Source: Periplaneta americana
Taxonomy: Eukaryota > Arthropoda > Insecta > Blattodea > Blattidae
DNA length: 64,000 nt
NCBI RefSeq assembly: GCF_040183065.1
Contig: NC_091128.1
Location: forward strand, 173,621,244-173,685,243
Direction: 5' to 3'
Position numbers and translations under genes: made by a program. The notes beneath the pieces are model-generated. The model saw only the letters and a program-made list of their open reading frames with translations. It was not told where the DNA came from and made no database searches. Within the stretch, counting starts at the first letter, position 1; each line of letters begins with the position of its first letter. Positions 55,097 through 64,000 of the stretch are shown piece after piece.

Positions 55097-56321
55097 GATT
55101 TAGAAGATGATAAAGTGAAAATATAAACTTAATAAACACATTTAATGTAAAATTGAATAAATTTTATAGCACTTCTCCCAGGTTAGACTCCATTTGGATT
55201 CAGAACATACTTTGCAGTGTTCTTCGTAACAGCCTGATAGAGAAACATATTTAATTGCATGTAGGATCGTCGTAACTTATCGGTCATGTAAAAATACCCA
55301 TTAATATAGATAATGTTATCTTGGAAGCGTAAGAGGCCATAATACATACTTTAACTATGTTTCTCTTCAGAAGTAGTTGTAGCTTAAGAATTACTACCAA
55401 AAATCGTGAAGTGAAAATTTGACTTCACAAATATTTGTTTTAGTTTTTTTTTTTTTCTGGGCGTTTCCCATATTCAGCTGTTCCCACACAACTATCTTGT
55501 CATACGACATAGGACAGTATCTTCGGCCATTTTTCTATACTTACCGAATAGATGGCTCGACTGTCGCGAAGATGCCTTAATGACATAATGGGATGTTACG
55601 ATTAAGGACTACAGCTTGGGTAGGAAGCAGGTTGTGAACATTTGCAGTTGCTACTATATACCCCAGCATGTGGCTGGAGGAGCTTCGGAAAACTCAGTTG
55701 CGATAGCTGGCTCGTGGGATCCAAACCCGGACCTCCCGAACACAAGACAGTCGTGCTAATCACGACACCGACATAAATGCAGGAACGAAATACGTTTTAC
55801 AGTTGAATCATGGGAAAGATTATACTCGTATTACATTAAATTCGTTCTTACTGGCTGCATATTTTCATACTAAAAGTTAATATTCTTAATGTTTAGTCAG
55901 CAGTTCGAAGACAGGTTGGAACCTCATAAGTGACGCCAGTAAGGCATCACTCATGAGACAACTAAGCCAGGATATAATGGGATAGATTGGTCAGTTCCTC
56001 TCACCCTCCATTGCTACATCGTTGACTAGTGTAGCCCGGCAACAAACATTTCAGAGTGCTCAGAAACAAAGTACTTCTAAATGAAGTGGGGATTAAGCCA
56101 TTAAATTTGTCATGAAAGAGTAAGATTCTCGTCCTGTGAAGTACGGTTCACTATAGATGGTGTAATATAACGTTGTATTCGTACCACGTTAGTGTATTTC
56201 AGGTCAGCCTTAAAGTGTAAAACGGCCTATCTCTGTGTCACGCCTCTCGTTAACAGTTAATGGGCGTAAAGGTATGACATCATGCGCTAAAAGGGAAACG
56301 AAAGCGCTGTGCTTAGTCTTG
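55097..56321. other. intergenic sequence with a tRNA-like SINE relic
   Basis: About 55655-55770 on the minus strand has a tRNA-like order (GTGTCGTGATTAGCACG, then GGTCCGGGTTTGGATCC) and may be a decayed SINE. Otherwise unrecognised. Confidence 0.35.
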
Positions 56322-56328
56322 TCACCCT

Positions 56329-57071
56329 AGCGAATAGGGATTATAAAGAATGGACACTTCGCATCGGTACCTTTGATGTAGCCGGACTGACTTCAATGAC
56401 CTTCAAGCCAGCTAAAGCGTGAGATTCTGCTTTCTCCCTAGAGTTGGCGCTGACATCACACCAGCTAGCAGTCGACACAGGGGAAATATAACACATATAA
56501 TTAATACATCTAGGTACATTATGTACTCGAATAAAATAAATTGGATCCATAAAATAACAAATCCGTCATTAACTGTAATGTCTAGACTCTAGAGTTCCTT
56601 TATAATGAGAGTTGAGACGTTGACCCCAACAACAATTAAAATATGTAATGATTTGATAGCGCTGAAAATGGAAAAACAAAACTCTTACGAGAAGGAAAAC
56701 CATATACCTATTTTATATTATATACAAATATTAAACGAATTCGATACTTAATATTATAATGTATTATATTATTTTATAATATAATTTATGATATCTGAAA
56801 TATAAAATATTAATATTACAACTAGTTTGTCACTGAGAAATAAGGAAAAGCTGTTAACTTTAATTTATTTGAAGCAAAGCGTTACTGGATTATGCAATAA
56901 GGTAGGCGATGTTTGGATCCTGTGTCTCAACTCTATTCTCAGTTATTATCTTAGCGTATGCTCGATTACACTAACCTCTAGCGCGTGAAAGTGGAACTAT
57001 ACGCTGGCGCACAGAGAAACAAAACACAGGAAAATTCGCTCAGTGTCCATTCTTTATAATCCCTATTCGCT
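56329..57071. mobile_element. 743-bp element with perfect 30-bp TIRs
   Basis: AGCGAATAGGGATTATAAAG (continuing AATGGACACT) at the left and its exact inverse at the right. TCACCCT lies on both sides (56322-56328 and 57074-57080), separated from the right end by GA. Non-coding, AT-rich interior. Superfamily uncertain, possibly hAT. Confidence 0.72.
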
Positions 57072-57080
57072 GATCACCCT

Positions 57081-58289
57081 ATATCTATAACATAAAAACT
57101 TAAATTGTTACAGAAATCATCGCCATATTATAGGGCTAAAATACTCCATTTCTATTATTTTGTAAATACTAATTGTTATTCAATTTGTGTTTTATTTTTG
57201 GTCCAGGGAAAATAACTTTTTAGGAAAATTTAATAAAAAGAATATAACATACTCGTCTTTTAGGGAAATTTAATCACCCAAAACTAATAAAAATTATAAA
57301 AATATGTTAGAGAGCTTATCCCCCATAACATTAACATAAAGCAAGATAAAAGTAATAATAAAAAATCACAAATTGCGTAATATATCCGTGGAAATATTCA
57401 ATTTTTATTACTTTGGTGTACTATAAAATACTAATTTATACTGAATTTGCATTTTTTTGGGTCCAAGCAAAGTATTCTTTCATTAATCGATGTATAGTTT
57501 ACCTTTTTTTTTTCTCTCTCTAAGGAAAATATTCTCGTCTTCATTGGCAACATTGAATTTCTTCATAATTAATTGTTCATAAACGGCATAAGGCCGGCTA
57601 GTGGGGAATTGTGGGAAGAATAGGCCTACCCATCATCTGTTATCAGAAGTATATAGTTGTAATTTGCAGTGCTTCAAATTGATGTAGAAACCGTACACGA
57701 AAACGTTTACTTGAGTACGCTATGTAAATATAGAAGCGTATACGGAATATAACCAATGTACCAGTTATAAATACGGAATAAATAAATCCAGGCCACTCTT
57801 ATTGTGTGGACAGTTTAAGAATTTTTATTGTGACTTCGCAGTATTGAATCATCACTGCGAAAATTAAGGGGGAAAGAGCATTAATTCAGAAGTAGGTTAA
57901 GTAGTCGGAACAGCTCTTGTTGATGTGTCAGGCGTGGTCGCTTACTCAACTGCAGTCAATGAGGGACTGCCTATGTTGCCAGCTTGTCGCAGTGTCCTGC
58001 GTTGGTGCATGGCAGGTGCCCAAATTGACAGCGCTGCAGAGAATCTTCAAAACGTCAAAGCTGCGAGTAATGTAATAGCTGTGTGAATGCGAGAGCTTAG
58101 TAAAGAAGGGGATAAAAACTATATAGCGCACGCCTTGTGAGTTAACAGTAGCGGTTCATAAACCGTGGTTTTAAACTCTGTTGCCGTTTCACCGCTTAGA
58201 AAGATTCTTTTTTAGGAATATATGAGATATCTTACAGGCTCTAAATACTGGAACACTTGTGGTATGAGGTCAACACGACTCTGGCTTAC
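57081..58289. other. intergenic sequence
   Basis: No gene or element recognised. AT-rich to 57560; moderately GC-rich at 57900-58040 without clear features. Confidence 0.4.
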
Positions 58290-58410
58290 GTTTAGGCTTA
58301 CCTTCTGATCTGGGGCTGCGCTCTGGCTTGGGTTCGATTCCCGCTTGAGTAGATTACTTTTTTTTTTTCCTATGTTTTCCCAAACTATAAGGCATAATAT
58401 AAGATTTGTT
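58290..58410 (+). repeat. SINE fragment
   Basis: B box region GCTTGGGTTCGATTCCCGCT followed by GATTAC and TATGTTTTCCCAAACTATAA, a decayed copy of the SINE at 17576 and 44858. Confidence 0.55.
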
Positions 58411-58901
58411 CCTACAGCGAGTTTATGATGGTTTGACAACAGTTTGAAAACTCTTCCGACCTCAATTATTGTGCATGATCAGCAGTGATCGGAAACCATC
58501 TCTGCACGAACGCTCATGTACTGTAAAATAATTTACAAATCTCGTATATTGATGATGTGATTAAATTTCACAGTATAATTTAATAGCCAAATAAAGATAA
58601 GCATGGGAACAAAATATTAATGCAAAAAGTACGTGTATGCCATTCCAGGTAGTGGATCAAAGTAAAGCCCAATTAGGCTATCATAATGCGCGTCACTGTG
58701 ATTTCAGATTGGTTTGCGCTTGATCCGCAAATTTTCTCACCGTCAGAAAATTGTTTGATGACGGTTGTTTTATTTGCTGCAGGAACGTCTGACAATCAGC
58801 AGTGTTGCCAACAGTTGTTCGTATAATCCCGCTAGATGGATTTAGAAAACTCGCGATTTTCTAATAAATATCTCTAGATTTTAATGTATACTTATTATTC
58901 A

Positions 58902-58902
<1 letters not shown>

Positions 58903-58953
<51 letters not shown>
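58903..58953. repeat. AAT microsatellite
   Basis: (AAT)n, about 17 units. Confidence 0.95.
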
Positions 58954-58954
<1 letters not shown>

Positions 58955-59006
58955 GGTCAAGATAGAGCATCCACCCGCCAATGTAACGAATATTGCACAC
59001 TATTAT

Positions 59007-60342
59007 CACAGTCTACTATATACAGTCGCGAAGCTCAATATGTAGTAAAAATGCAAACATGGGTAGTTGCCCACCACTAGGATCGCTACTATCGCCTCAT
59101 CATCGCAGATCTCTCTCCTAGCAGCCGACAAAATATGTTATACTTTCGTTGTCGTGTTCTTTTGGAAAAATTAACACCTTCCTTCCGTTATTGAAATATT
59201 AAATGCATAAAGTTAATTTATTATTTTAATGAAGTATATTAAATTCCACCATAAACTCGAAGATACCTGCAAGAAATAAGTTAATATAATTTTTGTTTGT
59301 GCAAAACGAACTGAAATTTACTATAATAGCTTCACTCATTCAAGATTATAGCGATAATTAACTATGAAACCAATATTAATTTGCATTTCCCTTTACAACA
59401 ATAATAATGAAAATATGAATTAATGGAGTAACTTACGTGTACCGGTACTTGTAGTGTAGGCTTACGTAGTTAACAAAGTGGGATGAGGTTAAGCAATAAT
59501 AATCACACAAGAATTGGAAATAAAACGTGATCAATAAATTTTATTGTAACAGACTTTTTCTACGTCTCTAGTAAAGCAACAAATAAAAATAACAACAAAA
59601 TTAACAGCTATAATTAAAAACATATCCTTTGAAGAAAAAAGTAGGCCTAAGCAATAATAATCCCACCAGAATTGAAAATAAAACGTGATCAATAAATTTC
59701 ATTAAAACAAACTTAATTTTTCTACGTCTTTAGTAAAATAACACATACAAATAATAACAAAATTAATAGCTACAATTAAAAATATATCCTCTGAAAAAAA
59801 AAAGTAGACCTAACCTTCATTTCTCTGGAAATTTAGCAGCCTAAGTGACAGAACTTTAACCGGTATCTAATGTCCTTTCGGTTAGACTGAAACATTTCAT
59901 TGTGAAATTTAAGGATATAATGTATTCTAACAGTCACAAAGAACTTCAAATTAACAGTTTTGTTTCTGCACGGCATTCTTGTGGAAACCCAGGAACCTTT
60001 CTGAATCTTTCGGAAATCGGAAAAAGGATAACTCTGGCCTAGTTCTCTTATTGTTGCTACAATTTATAGCATTACAAAGTCTCCTCCTTGTCCCATATTA
60101 TTATTCCAATTATTATATTTTAGCCATTAACATTTTCATTATAACCAATAACGAACATTTCACAAGCATCAATGTGAAAGACGCAACGAGCTAGCACTCG
60201 ATAGAAATACAACACAGTCCAAAGTCGACCATGGACAGGATGGACAGTCTATTGTTTCTAGTTGCTAACCGCTTGGAGCGCTTTATCACGAGATTTGCAA
60301 AAAAAAACACCTCAAGCTTCGCGACTGTATATAGTAGACTGT
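59007..60342. mobile_element. 1.3-kb element with about 33-bp TIRs
   Basis: Left CACAGTCTACTATATACAGT CGCGAAGCT, right the inverse. CTATTAT flanks both sides (59000-59006, 60343-60349). Inside, a roughly 165-bp direct duplication at about 59490-59640 and 59655-59815 (both containing AATAAAACGTGATCAATAAA). No coding frame recognised. Confidence 0.75.
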
Positions 60343-60430
60343 GCTATTATCATTGCCAATGTGGCGCTATAAAGCAATTTTGAACGCTTTTATCACAGAC
60401 ACAACGTATTTTAATTCTTATTGCACGATA

Positions 60431-60730
60431 TATGTTACCGTTAAAACCCAAAATTCGACAAAACCAGTTTAAACTAGTAAAAAGTAGTTTTAAAATATAG
60501 ATAGATAGAAAGCGAATTTTCGTAAGATCTAGAATCAATGACAGGTCAGGTTTGGTTTGTTTAGATTTTTTTAGGCTTTTACCAAACAAAAACCTAAATA
60601 AACCAAACCTAACCTGACACTGATTCTAGATCATAAGAAAACTAACTTTCTATCTATCTTTATTTGCTGAAACTAGTTTTTACTAGTTTAAACTGGTTGT
60701 GACGGATTTCGGGTTTTAGCGGTAACATAT
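60431..60730. repeat. 300-bp near-perfect foldback
   Basis: Arms of about 145 bp: TATGTTACCGTTAAAACCC at the left and GGGTTTTAGCGGTAACATA at the right, meeting near 60585 with almost no loop. Both arms carry an AACCTAACCTGACA motif and a TAGATAGATAGAAAG run. Confidence 0.85.
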
Positions 60731-61109
60731 AATATGGAATTATCACTATATTAACACATCATTCATTTCACAAAACACACACTGAACGAATTAAATGTAA
60801 TTATGAAAGCCGCTTATAATGCTAATATGAATTTCATTTCAGAAACTTTAAAGATTAAAAACCGCTAGTATTCCCGCTAAGCGAGATAATATAATTTTAC
60901 CCGCGGGACGGTTATCCAAAAAAGCTAGATTTAGCGGGAAAACCGCTGAATTGGCAACACTGTCAGCAAATAGAGTTTAAAGTTTTCGCTGCATGAACAG
61001 TAGGTTAAAGTTGATATGCGCATGCTCATGACGGTTGGAAACTGCTGCAGGAACAAACCGAATATGTCAAATCACATGACAAATACTCGGTCTTGTCCAG
61101 TTCCATCGT

Positions 61110-61142
61110 TGCTAGTCGACACAGCATCGTTAAATAATCAAT
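61110..61142 (+). repeat. SINE 3'-end stub
   Basis: GCTAGTCGACACAGCATCGT TAAATAATCA matches the last bases of the SINE at 17576 and 44858. Confidence 0.5.
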
Positions 61143-61208
61143 GTTCCCAACTCGATTTTTAAAAACTCCTTATAAAACAGCGCAGAAGTCCAAAAATTAT
61201 TACATTAT

Positions 61209-61437
61209 CAACAGTAATCTCACTAGAGGTTTTGATTTATCTAGAGAAAATCAAAACTCGAGTGGGATTTAATTGACTATTACACGATTAGAAGAAAGTA
61301 TATAAAGATTAGAAGTAACAAAGTACTCCAATGCAATAAAATATTAATTGGCTTACGCAAATACAACTGTCTTCAAATGTATCAACTATCGAACCTGACG
61401 ATGTCATATCCAGGCCTTGTACACTGGTTTCTGACAA

Positions 61438-61500
<63 letters not shown>

Positions 61501-63733
61501 GTACCATCTCAACATTATGCTAGATGGCAGTAGTGTTTTATGATTATGTTTTCTTGTTACCGGTATCAGTTGTGCCAACTATGGAATCATCATTGAACTC
61601 TGTGGACTGTTACTAGTCAAGAAGGCATTGTTGATTCAGTTTCATTTTTATTAAAATGCAACATTCCACTTCAGTTATCCGAATCCCAGTAATCAACGTC
61701 ACTTGACAGATGATTTTCAATAAATCTTAATATTAAACAATCTCTGATACGTGACTATCCATAATATCATATAGCAGAAGCTATAACATAACCTAACTAA
61801 TATACTGTACACAAGTGTTAGAAAAGTTTTAATTAACGACGATGACATAAAAAATAAACATGAATAATTTTAAAAGGAATAATTATTGAATGTACAATTT
61901 TCAAATTTGAATGTGGTTGGTGGTTCAGTTGATGTTATATTGGACGTGTGCGTAATAGAAGTGGAACTCGTTGATTTAGGCCTACATGGTGTATTCAACT
62001 TATTCAGGATTTCCGAATGGTGCTCTTCATTTATTTGTAAATCGGATTTCAGAAGATGCATAGGTATGATCAGTGATTTTTATTAATTCTTGTTCTTGAA
62101 TCCCAATGCGAGTCATATTTGAAACTGTTGTGCATCGATTGGAGTGATTTGTAATTTTATATATTTTTTTTTTGACGTCCAGACCAGCGCAGTTTCAAAT
62201 GTTGGCAAAGAAAGAAACAAATGCTAGGGACGCGATAAAATTGTGCGATAAGCAGCCATGATTGGTTGAAATACGTCCTTTCGTACCGTTTTATTGGTCA
62301 AAAGTAGTATGACGTAGTAAGAGTGTAATAGTCAATGTAAAAGTTGATCTTTTCCGCTATGAGTGTTAAAAATACCCGTTAAATCCCTATATCCAATAAT
62401 ATAAATTTCATACATTTTATCCGCTAACCCAACACGGAAAAACAAATCTAACTGGAAAACCGCTGAATTGGCAAACACTGTAAATAATCGCCGGAACAGC
62501 GCGTTTAGACTGTTTTCGAAATGAAGAGAGTTGAATCTTCCTGTCATGAAACTTTGTATTTATTGCAACGTTAGATGTATTTGATAGTTACCATACATAA
62601 TCTACACTCCATTTATCAATCCTGGAAATACTATTTTGTTTCTTACCTGGACTGAAAGTACGATCTGAATGTGAATTGAATCTCACTTGGGAATGGTTTT
62701 CACAACATAATAAGACGTATTCTTTTTACAGTTAGAATTCAAATAGCCATAATTACTGTAATAAAGGATGTTTTTGTAAGAAAATTTGTAGGGGAATGAA
62801 AACTTACGGTGAATGAATTACACAATGTGTTAACAGTTCCCACGGTGGAGCTATTTCCGCATTTTGTTCCTGTACTTATGTCAAGTATGTGATCGTGAAG
62901 TCTACATTTTCACTGTACGGTTTTTTAAATACATTTGTATACTAATTTAGTTACTACTTGCTAGGAGAAATATTAAAACTTAATATCTTGTAGTGATCTT
63001 TCAGAGAGCCTGTCACTGTAATTTTGAACTAAGTGTCTTCAATTTGACTATTACACCTTTACTACGTCATACTACTTTTGACCAATAAAACGGTATGAAA
63101 GGACGTGTTTCAACCAACCATGGCTGTTTATCCTACAATTTTATCACTTCCCTAGCATTTGTTTGTTTTTATCACTCCCCTAGCATTTGTTTCTTTGTTT
63201 GCCAACATTTCAAACTTCAAATTCTTTACGGTACTATAAAACGTGCTTTGCAATCGTCATTTCTTTCCCGCATAGATAATCGACTGAAAATGGTGGCTCC
63301 GTTGAAAACGTTTTGGTGAAGATAACAGTAGTGAAATATCATTTTAGTAAGTTCATTAATATCCATTTTATTATGAGAGTACTTTATTTCTTCCAATCTT
63401 TATATCATTTTTTCTGTTTTTATCACCTCCCTACCATTTGTCTCTTTATTTGCCAACACTTCAAACTTCAAAATTTTTACGGTACTATAAAACATGCTTT
63501 GCGAACGTTATTTGTTTACCGCATAGATAGTCGACTGAAAATGGTGGCTCCGTTCAAACGTTTTGATGAAGCTAACATTAGTGAAATTGAATTTTAGTAA
63601 GTCAGTAATACCTGTTTTATTGTATTAGAGTATTTTATTTCTTCTAATCTTTATATACTTTCTTCTAATCGTGTAATAGTCAATTAAATGTAATAGTCTA
63701 GATAAATCAAAACCTCTAGTGAGATTACTGTTG
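61209..63733. mobile_element. 2.5-kb element with long, duplicated inverted ends
   Basis: Outer ends TCAACAGTAATCTCACTAGA and its inverse, with pairing for about 110 bp. An inner inverted pair (about 62185-62345 against 63036-63200, sharing GTAGTATGACGTAGTA) and a direct 270-bp duplication at 63145-63415 and 63415-63680 (TTCAAACTTCAAA ... AAAATGGTGGCTCCGTT) lie inside. No transposase; no clear target duplication. Confidence 0.6.
61443..61500. repeat. ATT microsatellite
   Basis: (ATT)n of about 19 units inside the element at 61209-63733. Produces a spurious poly-Asn frame on the minus strand. Confidence 0.95.
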
Positions 63734-64000
63734 AAAAAATTCTGTACTACTGTATAGCCTACTGGTATATAGAAGAAATGCAGTAATAATGAAAATTCGG
63801 ACACTATTTTCTCACATTTCGCGACACTTTTGGGCTATTATCACATTGAAAAAGGTGATGAATCTTACTACCATTCAATTCGATCATTTACCTATACTCT
63901 GTTGCTATGGTTTTCACTTCTTTCACATTTGCCCATGTAATTGTTTATATAATGTTTAGAGCTACTTTTGGCTTCACAATTTCTAGTCTTGGAACTGCTG
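63734..64000. other. window end, nothing recognised
   Basis: AT-rich. No exon or element end seen. Confidence 0.45.

Larger units (their letters stand above)
58800..60962. mobile_element. outer element with CAGTGTTGCCAA ends
   Basis: Left CAGTGTTGCCAACAG and right TTGGCAACACTG, with further matching of CCCGCTAGAT against GCTAGATTTAGCGGG. TCAG lies on either side. A related right end is at about 62452-62484 (AAACCGCTGAATTGGCAAACACTG region). Holds an (AAT)n microsatellite (58903-58953), a nested element (59007-60342) and a hairpin (60431-60730). Confidence 0.55.

Noticed and set aside
61309-61578. Open frame with poly-Asn
   Set aside because: Microsatellite artefact within a non-coding element.

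Overview
This is invertebrate nuclear DNA, almost certainly insect and most likely from a cockroach or termite. That host call is inference from three things: an insect-type visual phospholipase C gene split into many short GT-AG exons, very large AT-rich introns, and a dense load of RTE and RNase H LINEs, tRNA-derived SINEs and hAT, Harbinger, pogo and mariner elements. Periplaneta americana would fit, but I could not run a search.

The one host gene I can support is a phosphoinositide phospholipase C beta of the norpA/PLCB4 type. It runs on the + strand from 733 to the stop at 44533-44535. Fifteen exons join with consistent phases into 908 residues. They cover most of the EF-hand region, the catalytic X box, the X-Y linker, the Y box, the C2 domain and the long C-terminal coiled coil. 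The PH domain, the start codon and the promoter lie upstream of base 1. The product would hydrolyse PIP2 downstream of a Gq-coupled receptor, rhodopsin if it is the visual enzyme.

The introns are a stack of mobile DNA, and many insertions can be dated against each other by target-site duplications (TSDs). Intron 1 holds two RNase H LINE fragments. Intron 2 is largely a 64-bp minisatellite. Intron 4 holds a pogo-like element split by a hAT, a second hAT, and a 1.1-kb array of tRNA-like units bounded by a 14-bp duplication. Intron 6 holds two inverted PIF/Harbinger copies, a full-length RTE LINE and a SINE. Intron 7 holds nested MITEs and a truncated RTE ending 80 bp before exon 8. Intron 8 holds a 31-bp satellite next to a retroelement ORF. 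Intron 9 holds a LINE cut by a DNA transposon and a SINE. Intron 11 holds a hAT carrying two LINEs, another hAT, and an RTE fragment with a LINE inside it. Intron 13 holds further LINE ends and MITEs. Intron 14 has a 79-bp LINE stub and an RTE 3' end.

Downstream of the gene (44.6-64 kb) I see no protein-coding host gene. The stretch holds a degenerate mariner, two Tc1-like remnants, several foldback or long-TIR elements and small MITEs. One GC-richer patch at about 51.86-52.01 kb could be a promoter with a non-coding first exon.

I found no new enzymatic system. The most unusual structures are the tRNA-like array (9229-10325), the Harbinger pair sharing one missing catalytic residue, a chimeric LINE-hAT reading frame (31023-32021), and the norpA C-terminus, which appears to lack the cysteine used by fly NORPA to bind INAD.
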